Source: Verpa conica | Lineage: Eukaryota > Ascomycota > Pezizomycetes > Pezizales > Morchellaceae | Length of the DNA stretch: 64,000 nt | Direction of reading: 5' to 3' | Assembly: GCA_033030425.1 (NCBI GenBank) | Contig: JAUFSD010000006.1 | Coordinates: 1,302,001-1,366,000 of the forward strand | Part shown: one piece after another, positions 45,885-57,752 of the stretch | Numbering within the stretch: position 1 is the first letter of the stretch | Layout of the letters: each line of letters starts with the position of its first letter | Notes under the pieces: generated by a model | Databases searched by the model: none | Seen by the model: the letters and a program-made list of their open reading frames with translations, nothing else | What the model was told of the DNA's origin: nothing | Position numbers and translations under genes: made by a program

Positions 45885-46871
45885 ATGTTACTTCTACGCC
45901 TCCCCAACGAAATCCTCATCCAGGTCGCAAACGAGCTCGACCATAAAAGCTTCAACAGCTTCCTCCTCACTAGCCGCTTCTTCACAACCCTATTAACCCC
46001 TGTCCTCCACAACTTTGCTATTAGGGACAAGGACAAAAACCTCTCCTGGGCCTGCAAACGTGGCCATGAGCCTCTTGTCCGTCTCCTCCTTGAGACAGGA
46101 ACATCTCCAAATGTGCGCTCGGATCAGGGAAGATACCCACTCCATGAAGCCGCAGACTACGGCCACAATGACATAGTCCTCCTACTTCTTCGCTACAACG
46201 CCCACATTTTCGCGGAGGATGACGACAGCGCTACAGCACTCCATTATGCCGCATCAAGTGGACACCCTGGCACTGTTCGTTTGTTACTACAGCATGGCGC
46301 AGACAAAGGCATCAACGGTGGCATGAGCTATAAGATTACTCCACTCCTATGGGCGATCAAAGGCATGGAAGTGGCGTATTCTCGAGAGCTGGAGAAAGAT
46401 AATTCTGAGTGCACATGGGAGTATTACTGGATGGTGGAGGGGAATGTTGATGATTATTTCGACAGGGAGCAACAAAAACGCTTTCGGGAGGATGTAATGG
46501 TGAGGTTGCTTGAGGTAGTGAAAATATTGTTGGAGTGGGGGGCGGATGTTCACGCTTGTAGCAGCTTTGGGGAGTCGGTGCTTCACGTGGTAGGATCTTT
46601 GGAGCGCTTTGATGCTGTTGAGATTGCGGAGTTTTTGCTGGATAATGGGGCTGAAATCAATGCCCTGGATAATGAAAATATGACACCCCTCCATTTTGCG
46701 GCCGTCAACGGACATGTGGGGGTAGCTGCTTTAATGCTCAGTCGAGGAGCAGATGTTAATGCCCGGGACGCTAGTGGGGACACTCCATGCGAACTAGTGC
46801 CTCCAGCTAGCAAAGAGATGAGTGAATTACTATCACGGGCGGGGGGCGACAGTGGGTCAATAAAAACTTGA
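45885..46871 (+). CDS. F-box and ankyrin-repeat protein
   Basis: Likely substrate adaptor of an SCF ubiquitin ligase (inferred from domains). A single exon encodes 328 residues. The F-box is at the N-terminus: LLRLPNEILIQVANELDHKS, then FLLTSRFFTTLL. Ankyrin repeats follow: LSWACKRGHEPLVRLLLETG, YPLHEAADYGHNDIVLLLL, TALHYAASSGHPGTVRLLL, a degenerate unit around TPLLWAIKG with a long acidic insertion (EKDNSECTWEYYW), VVKILLEWGADVHACSS, EIAEFLLDNGAEINALDNE, and TPLHFAAVNGHVGVAALML. The start ATG at 45885 is the first in frame and sits three residues before the F-box. Unlike the kinase-ankyrin relic at 20 kb, this frame is fully intact. Confidence 0.85.
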   Translation: MLLLRLPNEILIQVANELDHKSFNSFLLTSRFFTTLLTPVLHNFAIRDKDKNLSWACKRGHEPLVRLLLETGTSPNVRSDQGRYPLHEAADYGHNDIVLLLLRYNAHIFAEDDDSATALHYAASSGHPGTVRLLLQHGADKGINGGMSYKITPLLWAIKGMEVAYSRELEKDNSECTWEYYWMVEGNVDDYFDREQQKRFREDVMVRLLEVVKILLEWGADVHACSSFGESVLHVVGSLERFDAVEIAEFLLDNGAEINALDNENMTPLHFAAVNGHVGVAALMLSRGADVNARDASGDTPCELVPPASKEMSELLSRAGGDSGSIKT

Positions 46872-49281
46872 AAAGCGGAAAACCCCTGGGCTTGACTTGA
46901 CAGTTACTACAATGATAATAGATATAGTGTTTGTGTCCCTATCTATGGCTCCCAAACCCCATGTCACTCACTTTAGCTGACTAAAGTATACATCAGCCTC
47001 GTTCTTGGGGCGTTGTCTACGATATATTATAGGACATTCCTACGAAAGATCTCGAGCTAATCCTATTAATACGAGTACACGGGCGAATAGTGAGGGAAGA
47101 ACAAAGCTATAAAAGGCTTTTTTTTGCGGGTTAGTTTTTGACCTAGATCCTGCGGGGTAATTCTCAGCTATGGGACATAAACATAAATTTCTGACTCCGT
47201 ATGCTTCTAACTGCTGAGAGCTTAGTATACGTGGGGCCTCAGGAACCTTCAGTAAACCTTGCTGTTATTGAGAAATTAGATATATAGTATTGGTTTAGTA
47301 TGAGTAATGGTTATATCAGAAATAATGGGGGCTAGACCTAAAAGGTTATTAAGTAAACAAATCTTTGGATGACTATTAAATGCCGACAAGGTAGATAACT
47401 CCAAGGGATGGATTCAAATCACATCTTAAGGTCCAAAGGAGTAGAAGAAATATTAGAAATAAATTAATATATATCAGGAGTCAAACCAGCGCAATTTTAG
47501 AGGGGAATCATTTAATACCCAGTGAACTAGGGACCTTTCTGAGATCCCTAAGCAGTTTTAACTCAAACTCCGGGTAGGGGGATTAAAACATACATAGAGA
47601 ATGAAAAATATCCTGGGGGATCAGTGCATCTACCTCTATTCAAACTCTCACTAGCACTACCTTTAGCTTTAGGGATAGAGTAAATCGGATATCACAGTAT
47701 AGAAAATAAAACAGCACCGCACGCCTACTTAGGTAGCTACGTATAGAAACTTTTTGGGCGACCGTCTAGAAAATAAGAATCAATCACCTTTAAAACACGT
47801 ACTCATGTACCCAGAAAGTGACAAAAGTTGGGTAAATAGCCTGTTAGTACAGGCTTAATTTATGAGAAACTATGCACATAATCATAAAAAAGAAAAGGGG
47901 CAGCTGGGATAGACGAAGGAGACAAGAAGTTAGAGTCATGGAGGGCGGGAGAGTAGGAGCCACGGGCTTCTTGTTTTTGTTGTATGCTTTTTCATCTTGA
48001 TCCTGTTTTAGTATGAATACCGTAGCCTTCAGATTCCATGTATTATCATCTATTCATTCTAGGATACATTGGCTAGAATGACGATAATGGATCAAATAGC
48101 TTAATATAGTAATCTAGGAAGAATTTTCCTACAGTTTCTAGAATACTAAACTTTCTACGTAGCGCTCGTATTCCTGTTCTAGATAGGGTAATGACTAGCT
48201 ATAATATTGGCACTACGAGGGGGGGGCGAGTATATAACGAATTGATAACTCCACTAAAAAATAAAAGTTGACCCCTGGTAAAGTTTTCAACACTTGAGGA
48301 AGTCTGAGTGAGAAGAGATTCTGTTTGAGCCTATTTATAATCAAGATACTAGAGCCATCAATCAATAACTACCGCCTAAGCAAAAATTACATGACTCTTG
48401 ATCATGAATAGTCACTCGATAGTAAGTTTTCAAATACTCTTTATCTTTTTCTCCTTCATTAATTACATGAGCCTTTGGGTTATAGTAATTTTAAATTTTC
48501 TTATCACATTTTTTTATTCCTTGCTTATTAAATCCTTAATTAAAATAATGACCTATCCTTACCCCATATCGATCCCTGAAAAATAGTCGCCTGGGTTTCT
48601 TTCCCCTTATAATACCAATAGACTACTTTCACATCACTTGTCACTTAGAGGTTTTGACAGATCATAGATCTTATCAGCTTGATATAGTGGGTGTTAGGTG
48701 ACTTTTGGTCGAGTACCCTATATCAACCTATAATTTTAAAAACATATCACTTACGGCAGAATTATACCTTATTTCTTTCTTGTCTTAGAGAATTATATAC
48801 CTATCATGAAAGAGTATCGAGTGATAATATGTGGAAATAGGTATATGGCTACGCACGAAATTCTCAAACCCTAAGTAATTAAGCAAGTGACTTACTATTA
48901 GCACCCTAAATTAAGCCAGATAGTATCCATGTACCGCCACCATGGAGCTGGTACCAAGCGAAGGTTTCATTACTGAAATTTTTTCCTCTAATTAGATTAT
49001 ATTTTCAGGACTGGTTACGACTAGCCTTAAAGATGGCTCTTAATATGTGAATATACTCAGGCATTTATTAAATACTCGTAGGGAGGTTGCAACCTTAGGC
49101 GACACTCAAAATTATGTGTGTGGGAGGTAGTAGCAACAAAACAACATGATAAGACAACACAAACACAATAGATTTATCACAGTAGTTCTGGGGACTATAG
49201 ATAACTTATTCCTGGCTTTGTGTATGATTTTGGGGTTTTTCTGTGAAAGGGTTTTGGTGAGTTGGTGTTGTGTCTCTCCTC

Positions 49282-49346
49282 ACTACGAGTATTTATGAAT
49301 GAATAAATGAATTTATCATTTAAGTACATGCAACTACGAGTATTTA
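49282..49346 (-). mobile_element. short 5'-truncated retroposon-like insertion with 14-bp target duplication (copy B)
   Basis: A 37-bp insert (49296-49332) is enclosed by an exact 14-bp direct repeat, ACTACGAGTATTTA, at 49282-49295 and 49333-49346. On the minus strand it begins TGCATGTACTTAAATGATAA and ends in ATTCATTTATTCATTCA. It matches copy A at 7.9 kb but starts a few bases further in and has a shorter, slightly degenerate tail. The flanking direct repeats of the two copies are unrelated, which shows two independent insertions. Confidence 0.55.
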
Positions 49347-49494
49347 ATAAACACCTGAGAATATGTTACTTTATTATTAATTGTGACCCCTATAGTCTAA
49401 GTATCAAGCCTTACCGGGGTTCTCGGACCGTAGGTATCGCTAACGGAGTTCACGTCAATTATGCCCCGTAGCCGTTATCTAAACCGAAATGAGC

Positions 49495-49935
49495 TCACTC
49501 TTTGATGGTTCGACAATTCATCAGACGAATATATACAGAACCCTGTAACAAACGAAACGCTGCTTGGTAGTGGGTTGAGCTTTTTAGAATATAATACTTG
49601 CCTAGGGTTATGTTGGCGTTATAAACGCTTGAGTATAAGTAACTTATAAGAGAAGACTCATTTCCCAAACATTTTGGTTTATAACTGACGTCAATAGGTA
49701 AATTCATATCAGCGCCACGAGTCGCAGAAGCAGACGTTATTGCGAAGTTAATAAACCAAGGAAATATAGTAGTGCACCGGGCCGGTCTCTTCATCCGTTC
49801 AATACCAAGGGCACCACCGTCCTTGGACAGTATTAAGCAAAATGTCCACAGAATAACGCCGGAGCATATGGCCTCCCGTAAATCCCGAAGGCGAGAATAG
49901 GCAAGACCCGAACCAAAGAAATATATGGTAGCCAA
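49495..49935 (-). other. unrecognised 146-codon reading frame
   Basis: An uninterrupted frame with ATG in a locally less AT-rich patch. It has hydrophobic stretches (GVILWTFCLILS, IFPWFINFAI) but no domain I can name. It could be a decayed gene or chance. Confidence 0.2.
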
Positions 49936-50716
49936 GTCTTGAAACTTGGTAAGTAGCCTTTGAGAGAAAGGATTGACGGAAGAATAGGTACATGTAGCTA
50001 GTCAAGGTCTCCTGGAGTTAAGAGAAAACCATTACTCATTATACCCATCAATAGAGTAAGGCTAGCCACATAGATGGTATTCTATGATACTTAAGTAACC
50101 TGAATAGAATCTTGGGCAATGGGTCACTTGATTGTTCAACATATTTGGTATCTTTTTTTTTTTTTTGTCAAGTGATTTAACATATTTGGTATCTTATTAT
50201 CGTGTACTTATAGACGGTCACGCCACACATGTTGCTGGTAAAGTTCTTTCAGGGTAAGGCAGAGTTTTTTTCTAAACCAAGGAATACCGTAATGATATAA
50301 AGCTAGTGTAGCGGCTTCCTTTGAATGTATTCCTATCCTTAACTTAGGCACAAATCACAGATCTTAACATGCATTTAAGCTGAACACCCAAAAGCATTAC
50401 CCAAAACACAAATAAATGAAACTAAGAACTATAGAATCCGAACCTGTACTCGTAACTTAAACAAAAAAAAGGCTTTGACCTACTTAACCTAGATACACAG
50501 CCTTATCGAAAAAGAAATAAAGTTAACAAAAGAAGGTAAAAATACAGACAGTTAGCCAATAAAGAAATATTTTTAGTAGAGCTCCACACTCGTACAGGTA
50601 GGATACAACAACTCCTGCCCAAATCCACTACCGGCTGCTCCCCCAAGTAACTATTCGTAAAAAAAAAGTCCCCAATTTACAATTAAAGTTCCTCATCTAA
50701 CACCATACCTTATCCA

Positions 50717-53700
50717 TTAACCATTATGACCTCCCCTAATCCTCTTTCCAGCAGCAGGATCTTCTTCAGTCCCATCATCTCTCAACCTCTTGACTGGTAC
50801 AAACTGTCTAGCTCCTGGATTCATAATTCTCCCTGGGCTCTGTTGCGAATTCTGCTGTCCAGACATCGGCAACCCTGTCTGAATATTTGGTAGCTGTTGG
50901 ATCGGTGAGCCTGCACCTTGGTTCTGACCCTGACCTCCAGCACCGCGCCCTTGACCCTGAGGTCGGAATGCCCCACCCCTTCCTATCATACCACCGCCAC
51001 GAGGAAGCTGTGTCTGTTGCTGTCCTGTCGGTAGGCTCATTCGGGAATTAAATTGAGGTTGCTGCTGCCCTTGAAGGCCCATTTGTTGCTGGCCCATTGG
51101 CGGGAACTGTTGCGGCGCATGTGTTTGCGTCGGTGAGCCAGCTTGAGATCCTCCTCGGCCACCTTGCCCAATACCACGACCTGCACCACCGCCCCGGGGA
51201 ATATTCGACGTCAATGCTCCACGAAGACTCCTCAAAGCAGCAGGTCCAGTACCAACGGCGTCACGTCGCTGCGTAGGTGGAATAGGAATTTGACTTATGT
51301 CCTGCCCTTGCTGCTGCTGCTGCTGATGGGGGTGGGGAATTCCTGACTGTCCTGGAGGCTTGATTCCACTTTGTGGTAGTGGAATCTGTTGATTAGGTAT
51401 AGAGATCCCTGTTTGAACTGGTGTTACACCAGAACCCTCGAGCGAAGCCTTAAGTTTCTCTTCCAAAACCTTGTTCTTCTTCTCAAGCATATTCAACTGG
51501 ACTCTGATCCTTGCCTGTCCCTCCTGTCTTAATGCATCCTTTGACTTTTCTAGAGTCGCATGTAGTTCCAACTCTTTCACCTTCATCCTTTCCTCAATAA
51601 CACTATTAACTCTCTCCTCTACAACACTATTGACCTTCTCTTCAACGAGCTTCTCCCTCTCAGCTTCTACCTGTGCCTCCCACTTTGTCCTCTCCTTGAC
51701 CAAACGGTGCTCAACATTCTTCTTGATAATCGCAGTCAGCTCTTCTTTGGTCGGTGGTGGTTTCTTGCTTGCATCCGGCTCAGTATTACGGGCCAAGAAA
51801 TCGGCTTGAAGTTGATGTGTCACTTCAGTCTTAGCTTCTTCAATCCTAGCCTGTTCTTCCTCCTTCAACTTCTTAATTGCCAATTGATGCTCTTGTTCTT
51901 TTGAATCTAAAGCCTTCTTGAGTTCCTCTTCGTTAGAGGAAGACGAAACAGTGGCAGTGGCTTTCTCGGCTTCAGACTTCGCATTTTCAAGCTGTTTCTT
52001 CAATGTCTCGATTTCCTTCTTAAGCTCTTCGACAGTCGCCTGTAGTTTCGCAAGTTGCTTCTTATATTCGCCCTCCTTGGCCGCCATTTGGTTGTTGAAT
52101 TCGGTAGTTTTTGCTTCAAGAGCTGTTTTGACAGCAGCAGCCTTATATGCCTGGAATCCGCTACGGGCTTCTGCGATGCGTGCATCAACCTTCTTTCTCT
52201 CGACTGCGACTCGCTCTTGGATTAAGTCCTGCACTTCCTTCGAGTTGATGTCTACCGGGGCCGCCGCAACCGCCGGAGCAGCTTGTGCAGGCTGGTTAGC
52301 TTGAATCTCTGCAAGCCTCTTGTTGACCTCAGCCTCAATAGCGGCAGAATTGTCAGGTGGTGGAATAAGAGCCAGCCTTCGGGAGATTTCTGCTTCGATA
52401 GCAGTAGCATTGTTATCTCCTGCTGGAATAGCAGCGAGTCTTCGTTGAACCTCCGCTTCAATAGCTGCAGTGTTATCGGGTGCCGGGATTTGAGCAAGTC
52501 TCTGAGCAACTGCTGCTTCGATAGCAGCAGAGTTGTCTGAAGGCACGATTTGAGCCATACGCTTGGCAACCTCAGTTTCAACGGCAGCAGTAATATCCGG
52601 AGAGGGAATCGCCGCAACTCTTCTCGCTACTTCGGCTTCAATAACTGCCTCGTTATTGACAGGAGCGACGACCTCAGCAATGGGTGCAACAGGAGCGACT
52701 GGGGCGATAGGTGTAGCTGCTTTCTCTGCTCTAAGAGCAGCAATCTCCTTCTGAGCTTGTTCATATTGTTCTTTGAGTGTGCGCTGTATCAAAATACGTA
52801 TTAGTAGATGTATATGTAAAAGCTCGTTAGATAACATCCGCATACCACTTCGAGATATAATCTTCTCCCATTAGACTTATGTGCCTCGACCTGCTTCTCA
52901 GCATTGGCCACTTTCTCTTGTAATGCGTTGATTTGCTCAGTGGAACTCCCACTTGCTTGAGCCAACTGTGCCTTGAGTCCTTCAACCTCCGCCTCCAATT
53001 CAGCCACGCGTGCCTTGGCCCCCCTGGATTCTTTGAGTTTAAGCTTAGTCCCTTCAACAACCGCTCGCCATGTTTCTGCTACTTGATGAAGTTCGGCTTG
53101 CTTTGAAGTCTCATATCCTTGTAGTGTTGCAGTAAGCGCATCACGTTCGGCTGTTACTGTCTCAACTTGCTCTTGGAGATGCTTGGCCTGTTCTTTAAGG
53201 GTCTCAAGATCCGCAGGATCGATACGCTGTTCGTGTTTGTTAGACCTAGCTAACCATATATGTTAGGAAGATTATTGGGAGAAACCTACATCATACTTGT
53301 TAAGAATTTGCTGAGCTCGTGCCTGCCAACGCTCGCCATGCTCAGTCAACAGCTTGATCTCCTTATCCTTCTGTTCTCTCTCCTCCTCCAGGTTCCTAAC
53401 TTGATCTATTTTCCAAATGTCAGCTTGACCCCATAATATAAATCACAAATAGATGCATAAGTATACCTTCCAAAGGCTCTATCTTTGCCCGAAGCTCCCC
53501 AACCTTTATCTGTAGCTCCTCAACCTTCTTCCCCTTTCTCTCACCATCACTTCTCAGTGCCGTATTACTCTCTCTCAATAGATTCAATTCTGAAATCTTC
53601 TCCATCAACTCCTTGTGTTGGGTAGCTCCTCGAAGTTGATCTGCCTCCCGCTGCCTCTCTTGTGCTAATAACAGCCTGGTTTCGTCGACGGTAGCCTTAG

Positions 53701-56700
53701 AGTAATCAAGTTGTTGTTTCAACCGCTTGCTCTCCTGTAGACATAATTCATACTGAACATCAACGATTTCTTTCTCGCGCCTGAGATACTTGATAACCTC
53801 TCTGAGATCCTCAGACTTTTTATCTATCGCATCATGATCCACAGACTCGTCCATCTCATCAGCTGCCGCGCGGTTCTTCTGGAGTGTCGAGACTTGCACG
53901 GTAACATTGTCAAGCTGACCAAGTAAGATCTTATTCTGCTTCACTAGGTCATCACAACGCGTCTTGACCTCACCCAACTCTTTCTCGTAGTTATCTTTCT
54001 GCGCCTCCCAACTCATCTCAGACGAGGATAGCGTGGCTTTCGCAGACTCGGATTCCGACCTAATCTGGTGGACTTCAGTCTTCAGCTGTGCGTAATCCTC
54101 GCGGACTTGCTGAAGAGCTTTGGCAGCGTTGGCGTGCTTGACGAGCTCGTTTTCGTAGTTCTGCTGAGCGTCGTGGGCGATCTTGGCTTGACTCCGGAGA
54201 TCCTCCTGGTAGAATACAGCTGCTGCCTCGTTCTTTGCAATGTCTTCCTTGAGACCTTCGATTTGAGCTTGAAGTATCTTCTTTTCGTTCTCGAATTCGC
54301 GGCCTTGCTCGACCTCTTTTTGTTGAAGCTGAGCAAGTTCTTGGTTGGCGGATGTAAGCTCAGAGAGGGTGTCTTCGAGTCTTTGTTCAAGGTCTTTGAT
54401 CTTGGCCTATGATAGATTAGAATAATTCAAGAAAGGCGAGCCCGTGCTATTTACCTCATGTTCAGCGACTTGTTGCTCCATACTCTCCCTATACGCATCA
54501 TGCGATTCATTCATGCTCTGTAGCTCCTCTTCACTACCCTGGGCAATCTCTTTATACTGCTCGACCTGAGTCTTAACGTTCTCCAGCTCATCCCTAGTTA
54601 ACTCTAGAGCCCTGTTCAACTCGGCAACTTCTACCTGCAGTTCCTGCTCCCTGACTGCCATGTCCTCATCCTCCTCCTGCTCCTCAGCCGGTGCGGGTAC
54701 AGCATTTGCCTTGGGTTGGTAGACTTGCAGCTTCTCTTCGGCTGTCTTTAGCTCAATAGTCAGTTCGTTGACCCTGGCCTGTAGATGATCCTGGCTAGTC
54801 TTTGCCGCGATAAGAGACTCTCTAGTAGTTGCTATTGTTATATTAAGTTCGTCAATCTTCTTTTGCGATTCTCTCGCATCAATCTCCTTTCTAACAACGA
54901 GCTTCTTCGCCTCCTCGACCTCCTCATTGAGCCTACGTTTCGTTTGCTGTAGTTCATTTTCGATCTTCTCATTTTGGCTCATAAGACGTCTTCGAGTTTC
55001 TGAGTCAGCCCGTTCCCGTTCGCTTTGGATGGATTGAAGATTAGCGATGAGACCGTTCAGACGACCACGTTCCTGAGTGAGAGATTCGTTGTCTTGAGCA
55101 AGGCGCTGCTCGATATTCTTCCACAAAGTCTTCTCGGCTTTAAGGTTGGCGTTCTCTGTGCGCATACCCTCAATGAGAGATTTACAGTCAACGAGTTCTT
55201 CAGCAACCTGTTGAGTCCGGAGATCCTGCTTTGCCTGGTTCTCCCCCATGCTACTGAGGCGTGTGCGTAACTGGTCGTTTTCATCTTTAAGCATGTTAAA
55301 ATTACCGTTAAGCATCTCATATCGCTCTATTACGGATAAATATCAGCATATTACACCCAAATAAAGGCCTCTTCCGGAAGAATACGTACCAGTTGCCAAC
55401 TCTAGCTGTGAGTTCGCCCTAGCATATTGCATACCAAGCTCTGCCTTCTCTGCTGCTAGTCTTCGGGTCTGCTCGTTCAAGGTATTATGGTTTTCTAGGG
55501 CTTCAGTTTTGAATTGGTCATACTGGCTCTGAAGATCTCTAATAACTTCCCCAAGGTTAACTTGTGCAGCTTGCGAATCAGCATCTGATTCTGCAACTCT
55601 CTGCACTTCCTCTTGAGGCTGTTGAGCAATGCCCTCCCTATTCTGAAGCATGCGCCTAAACATATCACGTTCACGGATGAAGGACTGAGCCTTAGTACCA
55701 AGAGTCTTGAGTTCATCCTTTAGTCTCTCAACCATACTCTTGAGTTGTACAATCTCCCTCCCCTCGTTACCCGCCTCAATCTCCCTCCGCTGTTCCTCTT
55801 CTCTCTCCATCTTTGTGCCCAATTCTCGAATAGCCTTGAGAAGATGCTCATTCTGTTCTTGCAGTTCCTTCACACCCCGGAACACAGTTAGTCTCTGTGA
55901 GATCAACCTATCTGTATCCGTCTCGTTGCTCTCGGATAATTCTCCGTTAACAATTTGTTCAAACACTCGGTTTTGCGCGACTGAGAGAGGATCGGCACCG
56001 GAATCCCGGTGTTGAATCTCAACAAGTAAGACTTGGACTTGGTTGCTGAGGTCGCGAAGTTGTTGACGAAGAACATTACTCTCACGCTCATGCTCTGCAA
56101 TCTTGGTCTCCAGTCTCCTAGCTTCCTTCTTCGTCTTATCCTTCTCCTTTGCAGCATCTTCGCACAACAAGCTCATTTCGACCAGATCCTTTTGAAGCCT
56201 CTCATGTTCCTCTCTAAGCTCCTGGATCTCTGGTGCTTTGTGTTCCAGATCCTGCATCAAATCATTGATGGCCTCCTCTAATTTGGCGTTCCTCCTTTTC
56301 TCCGCTTCAAAACTAGCCTTCATTGCGGTGTAGTCGGAGTAAAGCTGGGTGATAGAAAGCCCAGACTTTTGAAGTCTAGCAGCAGCTGGAGAACCAAAGC
56401 CCATTCCTCCAGGGGTTCCTCCCATAGCAGATCCAGGACGACGAACAGGTGTTGCGTTCCCGTTGATGCTTCCACGACGAGATCCAGTAGCATTGTTGTC
56501 GACAATAAAGCCACCAGCGGCATAAGTCGAAAGCTCAGCCTCCAATCGTTCAACTTGAACCTCCAGTTCAGCAACTCTTGTCTCGGCAGCCATTCGCTCT
56601 GTGTGCTCAGTCTCCGCCTCCGCACGAGCACGACCAAGCTCGATACTCTCTTGTTCGTGTCCACGTTCAATAATTTGTTCCAACTCGGCCACTCGAGCTC

Positions 56701-57752
56701 TAGCATTCTTATTAGACTGTTCAAACAATTCGGCAAGTCTCTTTTGCGAGTTCATTTCATTCCCGAAACTCTCTTCACGCTGTAAGGCTTGGTTTTGAAG
56801 CTCCTGCACTTTAGCCAAAGCATCCTGTGCCTTCTTGCTAACTTCCTCAAATCGTTGTTTCAAAATGTCCATATTGCGTTTAGTGCTATCCACAGAAACT
56901 AGAGCATCGTCTAATTCACGTTGAAGAGTGGCAACCTGTGTAGCCTTCTCTTTCCTAAACTTTTGGAATTCACCGACCTTGGTTTTGAGTTCGCCATCGA
57001 GCCATTCGTTGTTCTTCTTAAGTAGATCGACTTCCTGAGCGAGATTTTGTTCCCTGAATTTTGCGGATGTCTGCGCGGATTGCGCCTGCTGCAATTGAGT
57101 CTCAAGAGAGCTAGCCTCACGCCGAATCTCGATCGCTTTTGATTGTACAATAGAATATTCATCCTGAAGACGATCGTAGTCGGTTGCCTTACGGTCAAGG
57201 GCCTCAAGAGTGTCACGCTTGTCGGATTCCAGGGACTGGACACGTATCTTGAGAACACGGACCTCCTCGTCGACATCTGATCTTGATGATTTGTAATTTG
57301 AGAATTCGGTCTCGAGCGAGCTACGAGTAGATTCTAGATGGAGCACAGTTTTGTTAATGACATTGCTCATTTTTTACGGTGGAAATTCACAAACCTGAAG
57401 TATTGAGCTTAACTCTTAGATCTTGTGTTTCAGCCAGACTGGAGTCCAACTGAGTCTTCATAGCCTTAACCCTATTGTCTGCAGTCCGTACAGCCTGTTC
57501 TAATTCCACCTCGACACGGAGAGCATCGGCGCGGAGGTTGTCATGTTGTCGTGACTTTTCATCGATTGCTTTGAGTACGGAGGTAACGTAATCTTCGGTA
57601 ATGCTAGAAAATGATGTGATAACGTCTTCGGGCAACGAGAGGAATTTTGAAAGGCGGGACACGTCGATCGTACCGCCCCCAGGTGATGGGGACAGAACGT
57701 CGGCGGACGCCATTATGGAGGGAAGGGAAATGTCACGGTTTACACCAGACAA
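50717..57752 (-). CDS. MLP1: nuclear pore basket protein Mlp1/TPR
   Basis: Very long coiled-coil protein of the nuclear basket, involved in mRNA surveillance and export. Seven exons (57752-57395, 57333-55390, 55326-54455, 54406-53467, 53405-53290, 53226-52846, 52783-50717) splice in frame to 2225 residues. An internal ATG at 57713 (MASADVLS) could be the true start. Exons 1-6 are almost pure heptad coiled coil, interrupted by a Gly/Ser linker (GNATPVRRPGSAMGGTPGG) and then a conserved TPR-type segment (SITQLYSDYTAMKASFEAEK). Exon 7 holds Ala/Pro repeats (IAPVAPVAPIAEVV), six tandem 20-residue units, more coiled coil, and a Gln/Gly/Pro-rich tail with RGG motifs, ending in a basic KRIRGGHNG. 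The intron sizes are 48-63 bp. Yeast Mlp1 is only 1875 residues. Confidence 0.9.
52300..52657 (-). repeat. six tandem 60-bp coding repeats in MLP1
   Basis: Each unit encodes 20 residues of the form AAIEAEVxRRLAxIPxxDNS. The units diverge moderately from one another but stay in register. See the MLP1 gene for context. Confidence 0.85.

Larger units (their letters stand above)
46872..50716. other. gene-poor AT-rich region
   Basis: About 3.8 kb of TA-rich sequence without a recognisable gene. It includes copy B of the short tailed insertion (49.28-49.35 kb) and one 146-codon minus-strand reading frame of unknown meaning (49.5-49.9 kb). Confidence 0.5.

Noticed and set aside
51471..52804. Several plus-strand frames rich in Ser, Phe and Leu
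   Set aside because: They are shadows of the MLP1 coiled-coil and repeat region on the opposite strand.
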